DNA of 64,000 bases from Diphasiastrum complanatum (GCA_029204225.1 CM055096.1:46755079-46819078), one strand, 5' to 3'; counted from the stretch's first letter, positions 31,391 through 42,811 are shown. The notes: a model not told the origin generated them from the letters alone. Numbers and translations: made by a program.

Positions 31391-31819
31391 TGTTGGAGAT
31401 ATGTTCACATCTAGTATAGACGACATCATGACCTTGTAGTATTTGACAATGTACCACATTGGTAGACACTTGGCCATTATAATGTAGTAGTTAGCCATGC
31501 TTAGGAATAGCTACATTGTACTTGCTATCTTAGCCTTTTATCGTACTTGTAGTGTACCGAATGTAATCACAATGTACTCGCTAATAATGAACGACTAAAA
31601 AGGTTCAAGTGCCATTGATGTAATCAAATGATGGACAAGTTCTTCTAAGTGTGAAAGGTCTTTGGTAACAGTGGACCAAATGTGTAGAGAGACTAGTAGA
31701 ACTCTTTCATAATTCTCATTGTATTAGTTGTGCTTCATGATAAGGGAGCTTTTATTCTCTGAGCTCTCTTCCTCCTCTCTCCTAGATTAAATGAATATTG
31801 TTTGCTTTGATCTTGAGCA
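31391..31819 (+). repeat. Relic 5' LTR of a copia-type element
   Basis: Begins TGTTGGAGATATG and ends CTTGAGCA, followed at once by TGGTATCAGAGC. There is a CT-rich block before the end, as in many copia LTRs. No gag or second LTR follows, so only the 5' end survives. The left boundary is a judgement from the TGTTGGA start. Confidence 0.65.
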
Positions 31820-31831
31820 TGGTATCAGAGC
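31820..31831 (+). promoter_or_regulatory. Primer-binding site of the relic LTR
   Basis: TGGTATCAGAGC directly after the LTR end CA. Confidence 0.75.
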
Positions 31832-32735
31832 AGGCTATGGCTAACACTGAGAGATCATACAGTAGGTTTTTGTGTTTGTGGGTTGGCGGGTCCAGGCAAT
31901 TCCACGAGTTCTATCTAAGATGAATTTTTAGAAAGTGAAAGGCTGAAGCTTCAGTCTTTAAGTGCGAGTGCAACAGGCTCTTCTCAGCAGTGTGCTGTTC
32001 AGTGCTCACATCCCACGGTTCAAACTTAGAAGGGTTGAAATTTGAAAGTATGAAGTATGAGCAGCGAGTGCTCACATCAATTGAATGTGGCAGAATGCTT
32101 CTGTAAGACTCTCAAAGTCAAAAGCTTCCAAACGTTGGAACATTGAAAGGCTGATGTTTCAATTGTGATTACAACACAATACAGCGGCTGGCAGTTGTTC
32201 CTGGGCCGTGATTTAAAATTTTGAAATAGTGGGCGCAGACCATTGGGTGACTGGCAAATACGTTTTGTGGAGCAATTTTTTTTATTGCATGATTGTATGT
32301 AGTCCATCTGCACGTGAATGGATACGTGTGCGGTACGGAGGACTGTACAGGCCTGCATCTGCATTTTCATGTTGTTCGAGCATGTGCATGTTTATTTAGT
32401 TGTGCTTGTGCAGTTATATTTGTGTGATCGATTAGACCAAATGTTACCAAAAAGTCGTTTTCTGGGTTTGCTTCAAAGTACTATTTGCGCAGCTGTTTAT
32501 GGTTGGCCTTAGATCAATCTAGTTGATTAATCAATCCTATCTCTTGAAATTGAAAATAGTTCTCTGGATTGGTTTTGAATTCTAAGTACTTGTTTATAAT
32601 GAATTTAATGAGTTAGTGTCGAGAATTTAATGGTTATGGTGACAAATTCAGGTTGATAAGATTTTTGAATGCATGTTATGTTTGATTATTGTTCTTCTAC
32701 CCCTCAACTGTTGGCATGTGTTTGTTTTCTGGCAG
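31832..32735. other. No gene recognised
   Basis: No convincing coding signal. If the exon at 32,736 is real, much of this would be intron on the + strand. The last bases before it (CTACCCC...TTTGTTTTCTGGCAG) look like a polypyrimidine tract and splice acceptor. Confidence 0.35.
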
Positions 32736-32792
32736 AAGCGCTATGAGGACATTAAGGTGCTAGGTTCAAAAGCAGTAGCTGAAGAAGAATAA
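32736..32792 (+). CDS. Candidate terminal exon of an unidentified host gene
   Basis: A short open segment begins right after a good splice acceptor (TTTGTTTTCTGGCAG) and encodes KRYEDIKVLGSKAVAEEE before TAA. The charged, compact C-terminus followed by AT-rich non-coding DNA looks like the last exon of an ordinary plant gene. I do not recognise the protein and found no upstream exon in the window, so it may be a spurious match or a detached exon. Confidence 0.3.
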   Translation, partial: KRYEDIKVLGSKAVAEEE

Positions 32793-34526
32793 ACTATGGA
32801 GTGTCGACTCTCTCACCTAAGTTGCTTCTATTTGAGAAATGATGGCTGCATTTTTAGTTGATTTTGAAGAATATTTTTTGGCTGAATGTCTATTAGAAAG
32901 CTGTGGCCTGGTCCGAAATTTGAAAATATTGCTGAAAGTACATGTCAATAAGCTTGTCTAAGAGAGAATTTTCAAATACAGGTTCTCTGCGACATTTTGG
33001 GATTTTGAAATAAAATTCCTTCGAGTTTCCACCATTGCTGGTTTTTACTTTCTGAAAAATTGTACCTGAGTTGCACTAGACTGCAGTGCTAATTACACTG
33101 TTTACCAGTTTCTATGGATCCAATTTAATTGTGGTGTGAGGTGACCTAGAAATGTAAGCTTAAGTTTCATTGAGACATTTTGCCTTTGCTCTCATAGTTC
33201 TTGATATGCTGTCGTCATAACTATAATGATGAAGTCTACCTTGAACTTCTGGGGAGGAACAGGGAGAGCTTTGCAAAATTTCTTTTGATGAGAATATTTC
33301 AATTGGCTATTATGTACAACTTTCGAACTTAATCATTCTCTCTTTCTATCTTGCTCTTGTCTTGACATGAAGTGTTCAAGAGTTGTGCCTTCAGTCAGTT
33401 ACGTAACTGCAACTATAGCTACAGTTTATCAAAAATTGATGACTTGCAAGCTTTTGTTTGCATTACATGCATGCATGTGTCCATTCTCATAACAGTCTGT
33501 CCCTTCTCTTATACAATCAAGGAAAGAACAATAGTCCATATAAATAGTATTTAATAGTTTTTATTATTTGACTTCAGAAGCGGAATTGTGAACACATTTG
33601 AATGGTATAAGAATTGAGCAGAACTGCCTGTCATTGCCAATAACGTAAGGAAATACCAGGCAGAAGGTATTTAGACCATATTAGTTAACAAAAAATAGTC
33701 TTAAGATTCTGTGCACTCAATACTTGATTTCCGTTCTTTAAATAAGGACATGGAAGCAAAACCAACATGCAAATGGGAAATAGCATTATCTTAGCCGATG
33801 ATGTGAATGTGAGAGATTTAGAACGTGAGAGTTCAAAAGTGTGAACAACGTGAGAGTTCATTGTGGGGACTATAAAGATTCCCTATGCCTACAGCTCTAG
33901 TTTCTATTACTGGAGGTCTGTAGTGGAGCATGGCCCACCACATAGGCTGAAGGCTGTGAAGGCTCTTCAAGATCTGAACTGTGAATCATAACTAGTGCTT
34001 TGTCGTCATGCAATTGGTGTGTGCCAGAATTCCCTACTGCAGGTTCTATGTTTGCATAGTATTTGATGAATATGCAAGTCCATTCATGTTTTCATTTGCA
34101 GTTTTAGTTCTCTCCCTGGTTGCGTGCATGTTCAAGCCTCAAGACTATCATTAGAGATTTCAAAGGAGAAGTGAAGACAAGCTAAAAGACAATTGTTTGA
34201 CCTTTTACAGTACCTCCAACGAGGACGAAGTACATGTTAAATGAGAGAACACTGACGATTTGTAGACTAGCGAGTCATTTTGAAGTCTTTTTTTTGGGTT
34301 AACAATGAAATGCATAATTCATTGCATTTTTACATGGCTTTTATTTCAAAGCAATTCACAACATACATTAGTTGTACTAAATTGCATATAGTTGTCATCA
34401 TATGACTATTGTAAACTTTGGTGTGTCATGTGTCAGTCTTAGCATTCAAACATTAAAATCATTCATACACATAAAATTAGCAAAATCACCATCAACAATT
34501 GTAATTGGTCGAAAATTTCATCATAG
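32793..34526. other. No gene recognised
   Basis: AT-rich DNA, possibly the 3' UTR and downstream of the candidate exon at 32,736. No recognisable element. Confidence 0.4.
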
Positions 34527-34925
34527 TACGGGTGGAATACGGATGTAGATGCCCAAAGGGCTCTCACCCAGTTTTCTAGCAAATATCTCAACTACCTTGA
34601 CCCAACCGTCCGCACGGCAACGACGTACGCCCGAGACTTGGAGTATCTCATGGGAATCGAGACCAAGTGGGACAATTTTCTCCCATCGATATTCTTTGAC
34701 CCAAATACGGCATTACCCTCCAACAAGGTGGAAGATCAGCTGCCAGTAGCTCGTGTGTATTACCGAGCCGCACTCCTTGGCGATCCTTGGACAGGCCGCT
34801 TTCAAGCATGGGTCGACCAACGATGGCTAATCGACGTCCACAAGTCCCTTCACACTAACAAGGACTTGAAAATTATCGATAGAATCAATTTTATGGAGGA
34901 CATAACTAGTTACCTGATCCACTAG
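34527..34925 (+). CDS. Unidentified open frame, partial
   Basis: An open stretch of 132 codons runs from just after a TAG (34,524-34,526) to TAG at 34,923-34,925. The translation is well balanced and not low-complexity: it contains TYARDLEYLMGIETKWDNF, ARVYYRAALLGDPWTGRFQ and AWVDQRWLIDVHKSL. Base composition is richer in GC than the flanks and codon use looks protein-coding. There is no ATG at the true beginning, so it may be an internal exon or the remnant of a longer gene. A short continuation (VPRDRHYFRPW) follows past two stops. I do not recognise the family. Confidence 0.4.
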   Translation, partial: YGWNTDVDAQRALTQFSSKYLNYLDPTVRTATTYARDLEYLMGIETKWDNFLPSIFFDPNTALPSNKVEDQLPVARVYYRAALLGDPWTGRFQAWVDQRWLIDVHKSLHTNKDLKIIDRINFMEDITSYLIH

Positions 34926-35089
34926 AGGAAGACCAAGAAAATCTTATTATGAACCAACAGAGTGCCGAGGGACCGGCACTACTTCAGGCCATGGGTCCTG
35001 TTGGGGGTATTCCCTGAAGAAACCAAGAGTTTCTATCTTTCAAAGCCTTAGCATTTTTCCTTAGTTTTTCCTTGCTGTTTTTCGCAGCT

Positions 35090-35760
35090 GTGCATTTTGA
35101 ACTATGTTTTGCACAGCTTGCATTTTTGAAATATTGTCGCATAGTTCGCATTTTTGGGTCATGAGGAAAATTCATCCCTAGGTCTAAAACACTTAGAAAA
35201 TAATTCTGAGAACTTTTCTTTGACATTGTCGCATTTCTCGCATTTTTGCGAAAAAGGCGACACTGTCCCTAAAATGCCTTAGAAAGGTTTAGACCCTTAG
35301 AAAAAGGGACACTCACCCTTAGAAAAACAACGTTTGCCTTAGAACTCGTTTTTGCCCTAAATTCGGCTTTTTCGCTTTTCGAAAAAAGCTACAACTGCCC
35401 TTAAAAAGAGAACACCTGTCCTTAAAGATAGGACACTAGCCTTAGAACTGTTTTATGTCCTAAAGTCGGGTTTTTGGCCCTTCAGGGTTTTCGCCTTTCG
35501 AAAAAAAGTGACACCTGCCTTTAAAAAAGGGACACTGTCCTACTATCATGTTTTTCGCCTCCTTACAAAAGGGACACTGCCCTTAGAAATGGTTTCTGCC
35601 GTACTGTCGCGTTTTTCGCCTTTCGAAAAAAAGCGACACTGTTACTAAATTGCCTTAAAACCCTTTTAGGACTACTGTCGGGTTTTTCGTGAAAAACTTG
35701 CCCTTAGAAAAGGGACACTTACCCTTGAAAAAGCGACACTGCTCTTAAAGTCGCAAAAAT
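35090..35760. repeat. Imperfect repeat array (GCGACACTG / TTTTCGCCTTTCGAAAAA)
   Basis: Degenerate repeats of about 40-70 bp built from three phrases. They are GGGACACT(G)xCCTTAGAAA, TTTTTCGCCTTTCGAAAAAAAGCG, and in the first part TCGCATTTTTG. The second phrase is self-complementary and would form hairpins. It does not resemble a known microsatellite or the surrounding elements. Confidence 0.7.
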
Positions 35761-36299
35761 GTTCATTTTGCAAAAGCGAAGGCTTGCAGCGTGAAGGCAC
35801 AACACAACGGGCAGAAGGCAGATGATTCATAGAGGACAATGACAGAAAACTGGAATCAGTTTCGTTTAAGACTAATGCATTTCTTTTGATTAGATCTTCT
35901 AACTTAATCAGTTCCCTGGATTGATCACATAAAGGGATCAACGAAAGATACATAAGGCAGTAAGTCATGGACACATACAGACAGTCTGAGATAGCTCTAG
36001 AGTGAGTTTACAGATTACCAGTAGCTAGTCATACTATTTGTGAGAAGAGAACATCTCTCTCGCTCCAATGCGCTGATCTGGAAAATAGACAACGCTCAAG
36101 AATTGTATTGTAAATTCAGTCTGATAAAGAAGCAATTTTCTCAATGCTCTGTTCAGTGATGTGTATGATCTGCAATATTGTAATGCATGCTATTAGTAGA
36201 TAAATTTCCGTTGTTGTTTTATTCAACATTATTTGTTGTTTACAAGTTTAAATATGAAGACATCACAAAAGCATAAGCCATCCTCATCAAGAGTAAGAT
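35761..36299. other. No gene recognised
   Basis: Non-coding DNA between the repeat array and copia E; nothing recognisable. Confidence 0.4.
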
Positions 36300-37082
36300 T
36301 ACCTCGCCTGTCTCCTTGATCTCTCTTCTTCTTGTAGCACTCACTTGATGCCACAATAGAAGCACTTGAGATTTGATCTATCCTTCTTTTGCCATTTCAA
36401 GAAGCATCCACTTGATCTTGCCCTTTAGACCACTTACTTTTGCTTTTGTCCTTGAATTTGCCCTTTGAGAACATAGCCTCCTCTTGAGATGTAGATCCAC
36501 TTCTTGCTTGAAGCCTATATTCTTCATTGATCAAGATCTCTTGAAGATCCATCAAACTTGGCAAATGCTTTTGAATAGCAATACTTTGAACAATGTTAGC
36601 ATGAGCATCCAATAATCCATTAAGAATAACTTGAACAAGCTCTCCTTCCTTTATGATCTCATCATTGCAAGCCAACTCATCATTCAATGCTTTCATCCTC
36701 AAAATAAAAGTATTTGGACTTTCTTCATTCTTTTTCAAACAAGAAAAGATTTGCCTTCTTAGAGTCAACACTCTAGAAGTAGACTTGGATTCATAAAGCT
36801 TCTTCAATGAATCCCAATCATCCTTAGATGAAGTACTCTTACCAACCTCCTTGAGAAGCTCATTGGTAACATTCATCTTGATCCAATATGTAGAGCTCTT
36901 TTGGCCCTCTTATCATACATCATTTGATCTTGTTGTATTGCTGGTCTCTCCTCCAAACCTACAACAATATCCAAAACATCATTCATCTCAAGAAGTGATT
37001 CCATCCTCACCTTCCACAATGGATAGTTACTTGAGGTAAGTCTATCATTGGCTTCCAACATGACTCCACTTGATGTTGTCAC
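36300..37082 (-). pseudogene. copia E gag relic
   Basis: A - strand copia gag. The frame from 37,082 has RLTSSNYPLWKVRMESLLEM. A one-base shift near 36,875 leads to the frame with the UBN2 core (DWDSLKKLYESKSTSRVLTL...FILRMKALNDELACND). A basic tail (KGKFKDKSKSKWSKGQ) and a damaged zinc knuckle (KCFYCG, then a stop) follow. No protease or pol follows downstream on this strand, so only the 5' part of an element remains. Confidence 0.8.
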
Positions 37083-37189
37083 GTAGCAATAACCTGATCT
37101 TCTCTTTCAATCTGTTTCAATACACAAAGCACTCCTTTGAACAACAACAAATGTTTTCAAAAGAAATCACAAAGATTTGGAACTGGCTT

Positions 37190-38608
37190 TTTTAGAGTAT
37201 TTTTAGGGTGGATTTTGGGTAGAGTTAGCTTGTTTTCTGTATTTTCGTGTGCTTGGATTGTTCACAACTAGCGGAGGAGGTGTGAGAGGGTAGAGGAGGC
37301 CCTAAACAGCCTCTAAGGGCTTGACATCCAGCCAAAAACCTTGAAAAACCCAAAAAATATACAAATATGCATTTTGGAGGGAAAAGAGGCAAAACTCTCA
37401 TTAGATTTTGTTTTTTCCAAAACTAGTGGGAACCAATCCTCGCATGACTGACATCACCTCCAGGGTACTATCCCAGACCTGCATAGAAACCTGCAAGAGT
37501 TAGTTCCAAGCAGATCTTGAAAAATCAGAGAAAAACCATAAAAAATTCAAAAAACCCTTGTAAAAAATCAAAAAATTCGGATCTTCATAAGAACTCTCGC
37601 AGAGCTCTCTGAAGTTCCATCTCTATGAGACCAGGGCACAGAGAAGCTTGCGAGAGTTAGTTCTCAGTATAAGTGCCAATGCGAAGGTTCCCAATGAGAA
37701 AAAAAAATGAGAAAATCCATCAGAACTCTCGCAAACACTAAAATTTTCAGTTCCAGTGGCCAAGAACCCTCACAGCTTAGAGTGCGCGGTTTCTATCCGC
37801 TATTGTCTCGTGCTCATTAGCATCTGATTTTGTTTTTTTGAATCAATGGAGTTCCATCTCAATGAGACAAAGACACAGAAGAGCATGCGAGAGTTAGTTT
37901 GATCCCAATGAGCAAAAAATTGGATTTAAGTGCTAAAAAATCAACAAAATCAGAAGATCCAGAAAATCCTTCCAAAAATAACTCTCGCAGACCACTCCAT
38001 TGGCTTCAAATGTCATTTTACATTAGTGATGAAGTCTGCGAGAGTTAGTACAAATTATTGGTGAAATCAGATAAAAAAAGTGTTCCTAAACCCTCGTAGA
38101 CAGAGAAATTTTCACTTCTTGCGAGAGTTAACCCTTGTAAGGCTTTTCAGAGCTAGATCCATACCAGATACAACTACTGTGAACCTTGTGAGAGTTACTT
38201 TCCAGTAATTTATGAAAAATCAAGTTTTTTTGACTATAAATTACTAAAAAAACCTTCTCACAGCCAAACCCTCGCACAAGTAACCTTCCGAAATTATATC
38301 AGTAGATAGATTTGCACCAGATCCAACTACTGTAAAAATCTCAGGCCAATCGGAGCAAGGATCAAAAGGTTATCAAGGAAAAACCACCGTAAGAGGCCTA
38401 AAATCACATGATCAGCCTATCCAATTGATCTGATTCCCTAAGATCCAAATTGCATTCCATTGTATCAGCAAGATCCAACATCCTTGGACCCTACTACCGA
38501 ATGAATCTGAGATCCAGATGATCAATCGCGAGAAGAGCAGTAAATCAAGCACCAAACCTTCCGAGAGTAACAGTTGCGCATATCGAGGCAGAACCAAAAC
38601 CAGCACCA
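37190..38608 (+). other. Gypsy G1 (Athila/Tat-like) leader with alternating motif array
   Basis: This non-coding leader precedes a gypsy gag and is homologous, inverted, to 51,700-52,590. From 37,492 to 38,276 it contains about ten copies of TGCGAGAGTTA or its complement TAACTCTCGCA in mixed orientation. Examples are 37,592, 37,649, 37,724, 37,886, 37,979, 38,037 and 38,120. Neighbouring copies of opposite sense could pair as RNA stems. Confidence 0.65.
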
Positions 38609-39442
38609 ATGGATCCAATGGGTCAACCTGTACTTGTTGCACCATTGCAAACAGTGGGGAGGGCACCACGAATGGAAATACCTAAATATGATGGATCATA
38701 AAATCCTATCAGATTCTTCCAGATCTACGAGCAAGCATGTGAAATCTACGACGAGTGGACACTAGCAGAGAAATTGATGCTGTTCTCAATGTTTCTAGTG
38801 ATAGTTGCACAAGATTGGTACTTAAACCTATCAAAAGAAGAGAAAACCACTTGGAAAGTGATTAAAACAGCTCTCATCACGTGCTTTAAACCTAGAAAGT
38901 TCTTGGAAGATCCTTTTCTCCTGCTGAACAAAGTAAAGATGGGAAAAAGAGAAAGGGTCAGGGACTATATCGAATGAGTCAAACATCTAAGATCCGAGTG
39001 CAATGCTGCCCTAACTCCCGGTCATGTAGTTATTATGTGGTTCCTCGCGGGGTTGCCACATAGTATCCAAAGAGAGCCTAAACGACGGGAGCAGTACGCT
39101 ACATTGCAGGAAGCAATGGAAGATGCCATTAGGGAAGAGGATGAGGGTTTAGATGATGAATCTTATCCAACCACCCACACTCCAACTCCTTCGGTAGTAT
39201 CATCATCATCCAATGCAACCAACCTATCTATCGAGCTGTTGATGGAGCAAATGACAAAGCTACACAAGCAGTAGATGGAACAACTAACAACTCAGTTTGA
39301 TCAGAAACTGAAGGCCTTGCAAGGAGTTGTAGCACCAAATCCAAATCCACTGGAGCAGATTCAGCTGCAGTATCCCCTCCAAGAAATGTATGGTATTCAG
39401 TTTGCACTCAGAACCATACAACTAATGAGTGTCCAGTCTTAA
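38609..39442 (+). pseudogene. Gypsy G1 gag
   Basis: The frame starts MDPMGQPVLV. The retrotransposon-gag region has PRMEIPKYDGS then FFQIYEQACEIYDEWT, a helical core (MLFSMFLVIVAQDWYLNLS), and FKPRKFLEDPFLLLNKVKMG. The tail is Ser/Thr/Gln-rich. In-frame stops occur at YDGS*, DYIE* and LHKQ*. The copy is interrupted downstream by copia C. The family is supported by the TGGCGCCG-type PBS seen in the inverted copy G2. Confidence 0.7.
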
Positions 39443-39613
39443 AGCAAAATCTGAGATTGATATAGAGATTTTGCCATCTGTGCAACGCATCATCGCACGA
39501 GACAACGTTTTGCCCATTTAACCCCCGAATCATACAGCATAAGAGGAGCCCTTATCAAACCTCTTATCCATATCATCAAGGGGCACCCAATGCGGCACCG
39601 AGGTCTGGCGCGA

Positions 39614-39646
39614 GGATTTAGGAGAGTAGAGGAGATAAATCCAACA
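39614..39646 (-). repeat. copia C 3' LTR, 33-bp remnant
   Basis: On the - strand it begins TGTTGGATTTATCTCC and is cut after 33 bp. The same sequence starts the right-hand LTR at 45,222. A polypurine tract (AAGGGAGGG on the - strand, 39,647-39,655) precedes it. Confidence 0.75.
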
Positions 39647-41488
39647 CCCTCCCTTAATATGGATCCGTGAATGCCTTGATCTTCAGAATAAGCCATGCAC
39701 AAAACTTGTTGTGTGCATTAACACTTAATACCTTCGTGAATACATCTGCAACCATGTCCGGCGTTCTACAGTACGTTAAGCTCATCTCCTTGTTGAGAAC
39801 CTTGCCCTTGATGTAGTGATATCTAATTTCAATGTGCTTACTCCTAGAGTATGATCTAGGATTGACCGATAAGGAAATAGCACTCTGATTATCACTGAAT
39901 AAAATTGTAGGGCTGTACTGATACAAATTAATGTCTGACAGTAAATTTCTCAACCAAAATGCTTGATAGATTGAGAAGTAGCAATGTATTCTGCTTCTAT
40001 AGAAGAAAGAGCGATAGAGGTTTGCTTATGACTGTTCCATGAGATAGGACCGTCGTTGAAGAAGAATGTAAATCCAGATGTGGACTTATGATTGTCAACA
40101 TCTCCTCTCCAGCTTGCATCAGAATATCCACTGAGTTGATGAAGATTGTCGTTGCTAACTTTTCCATAGCAGCAGATGCATGGTCCATGGTAGCTCAAAT
40201 ATACCTCATGACTCTTATGAGAGCCTTCCAATGGGTAATGCAGGATTAGCCATATATTGGTTGAGTGAGCTTACTGCAAAAGAGATGCTTGGTCTTGTAT
40301 AGAACATTGCGTACATGAGAGATCTAAGTATCGATAGATAAGGATACTCTCTCATATGCTCTTCTTCTTGCTTGGTCTGGGGACATTGGTCCTTTGATAA
40401 ATGTAGGCCTGGATCCATCGGTGAGTGAGCTAACTTACAATTCATTAGATTGTATCTGTTAAGAACATTGTGAAGATACCTTTGTCGAGTGATGTAGATC
40501 AGTCATCTAGCTCTGTCTCTGTGGATCTGAATGACCAAACAAAAGTGAGCTTCACCCAGATCAGTCATGTCGAACTCTGAAAACAACATTTGCCTAGGAT
40601 CCTTTACCAAATTGGTATTGTTAGTGAAAAGCAACATATCATCCACGTATAAGGTGATGATAATGAAGGATTGTTACACCGACTTGGAATAGACGTTGCA
40701 ATCTGTAGTACTTGGTTGGAATCCTTGTTTGATGGGGAATGTGTTGATCCTTTGAAACCAAGCTCTTGCAGATTGTTTCAAGCCGTAGAGTGTTTTATGG
40801 AGTTTACAAACATGATTCTTCATATCTTCTAGAACGTATCCTTTGGGCTGGATCATGTAGACGTCTTCTTGTATAACTCCATTCAGATAAGCTGTTTGCA
40901 CATCAAGTTGATGCACTTCGAGGTCGGCAGTTACAACATATCATTAGGAGGGCTCGGATCGATGAATGCTTGACTACTGGACTGAAAGTCTCACTGTAGT
41001 CTACATTGGGAATCTGAGTGAATCCTCGTGCTACTAGTCTTGCCTTCCTTCGATCAATTGTTGCATTGGCATTGTACTTGATCTTGAAGATCCATTTGCA
41101 ATCAATGATATTGTAGCCAATAGGAGCTTCGACTAGTGACCATGTCTAATTCTGAATCAAAGAGGAATACTCTCTGTCCATAGCTTCTCTCCAGAGATCA
41201 GTCTGGTTGGCTGAGTGCCTCTTCAACTACCGTTGGTTTCTGTATCAAGATACATGCAGACTCAGGAGTATACCTTGTGGGTTGTGTGCGCACTCAACTG
41301 GATCTTCTGGGTGGAATCGACTGATGAACCACTCTTGGGACTTGTTGCTGGGTAGCAGCAACGTCTTCATCTGATTCGATGTCAAATAGTGGGTCAACAA
41401 TGGACAAACCTGAGCCAGGGCTCGGATTGTCGTGTCAATGACAGGTGATGAAGGTTCTCCTAGAACAATATCCTTGTCTTTGATTGTC
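39647..41488 (-). pseudogene. copia C RT and RNase H
   Basis: A - strand copia polymerase. From its start near 41,488 the frames give the integrase-RT linker, then RT (MHQLDVQTAYLNGVIQEDVY, KTLYGLKQSARAWFQRI). The catalytic LYVDDMLLF is at about 40,630-40,660. The RT C-terminus (RYLHNVL, SPMDPGLHLSKDQ) follows, then RNase H (GYSDASWRGDVDNHKSTSGF, SIALSSIEAEYIATSQS, SKHIEIRYHYIK). Several stops and frameshifts separate them. The order is normal copia and the 3' end is close to the PPT. Confidence 0.85.
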
Positions 41489-41491
41489 ATG

Positions 41492-41948
41492 TGCCATTCA
41501 AGATAGCATATCATTAGAAAGCTAGAAACATGGAGATCACAATGGAATCACATTAGCAATGAAAAAAAGAGTACAAAGCAATGTAAATGGAGCATTGATT
41601 CATGTGGATAGGGCACATGAGACCTAGCAATGGAGATCTCTATGGCTCACATTCACAAGGAAGCTAGAAGCTCTCACTTGCAAATGAGCCAAAAGATTCA
41701 CAAAATGATGTCTCTTGCCTAGTTATAGACAATGCTCTTACTTAACTTAATTTAACTATCTTGAGGGATACTTAGCCCTTGTTAAGTATTATTTACTACA
41801 TTGGGCCCTTGTTGGCCTATTATCCTTATTACTTTGGAGGGCCTAAAGAGAGAACCGCCTTGTTTTTAAGGCTAATAACTCCTTTTGGGCCTACAAAGCT
41901 TACAATGGATATTATATTGCCTTGAAAAGCATTGATGTACTAAAAGTA
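41492..41948. mobile_element. Solo-LTR-like insertion in copia C
   Basis: A 457-bp non-coding block sits inside copia C between integrase and RT. Flanking it, CATG occurs at 41,488-41,491 and 41,949-41,952. Removing the block and one CATG restores a continuous copia sequence. Its ends are TGCC...AGTA on the + strand. Size and lack of coding fit a solo LTR, but the TG...CA ends are not perfect. Confidence 0.6.
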
Positions 41949-42560
41949 CATGACATTGATGTCGACGAACTGATCCTCGATAAAGACTGTATCCCAGCTA
42001 TACAAGATCTGTTGGGTATCAGGATCATACAACTTGTATGTATTATCAGATGAAGTATATCCAATCAGGATGGTTTTGAGACCTTGGAAGTCTAATTTTT
42101 TCCTCGTGTCTTTCAGGATCTGCGCATAGGCAACATATCCGAATACTCTTAGGTTTTTTACAGAAGTCTTAGAGCCTGCCCACACCTCGTGGGGTGTCTT
42201 GCTTGAGAGGGCCTTGGTCAAACATCTGTTCTGGACGTAAGCTCCAGTGGAGATAGCTTCGGCCCAGAATCTCTTGGGTAGCGATGCATGCACTAGCATA
42301 CATTTGGCTGATTCAACCAAGGTACGGTTCTTCCTCTTGGCTAAGCCATTCGACTGAGAACTGTAAGGAGTGATGAATTGCTGCTCAATGCCTTGGCTCT
42401 GGCAGTGCTCCTTAAACTCAGTAGAGATATACTCTCTACCATTGTCTGATCTTAAGGCCTTGATCGTCCTTCTACTCTCCTTTTCTGCATGCTCCTTGAA
42501 GATCTTGAAGCAATTGAAAGCTTCTGATTTCTTCTTTATAAAGTACACCATAGTCCAGTT
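41949..42560 (-). pseudogene. copia C integrase
   Basis: A copia integrase catalytic core on the - strand: VYFIKKKSEAF, ALRSDNGREYISTEF (catalytic D), then SSQSNGLAKRKNRTLVESA. The last holds the region of the catalytic Glu, where the usual N-G-V-A-E-R reads N-G-L-A-K-R. The C-terminal landmarks are KTPHEVWAG, RVFGYVAYAQIL and FIGYTSSDNTYKLYDP-like text. The N-terminal side is lost where the LTR of copia D abuts near 42,555. The K at the E position, if not a sequencing matter, would inactivate strand transfer. Confidence 0.85.
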
Positions 42561-42811
42561 AAGAAAACACAATCGAAAACACCCGACCGGATCGATCACC
42601 ACAACACAACGTCAAATGCAACAAGAATTCAGAATTGCTCTTTTCAAACTGTATATTCCAAACTTACTTGTAAGTACAAAGATGAGTTCATTAAAAACAC
42701 TCAAAGGGCTCGTAAAAGAAAGATGGCCCGATAACTCTAGAACTAAGCACACGTGGTGCCGTCGAAATAAGAAAGCACTGTATAAGTCGATCATTGCTAT
42801 TTTAACTCTCT
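42555..42811 (-). repeat. Probable 3' LTR remnant of copia D
   Basis: Non-coding block between the RNase H end of copia D and the interrupted integrase of copia C. On the - strand a purine tract (GGGAGAGAG) precedes TTAAAATAGC. The ends are not canonical TG...CA, so the boundary is tentative. Confidence 0.4.

Noticed and set aside
35090-35760. CRISPR-like array
   Set aside because: The repeats are imperfect, unevenly spaced, lack unique spacers of constant length, and lie in a plant genome.
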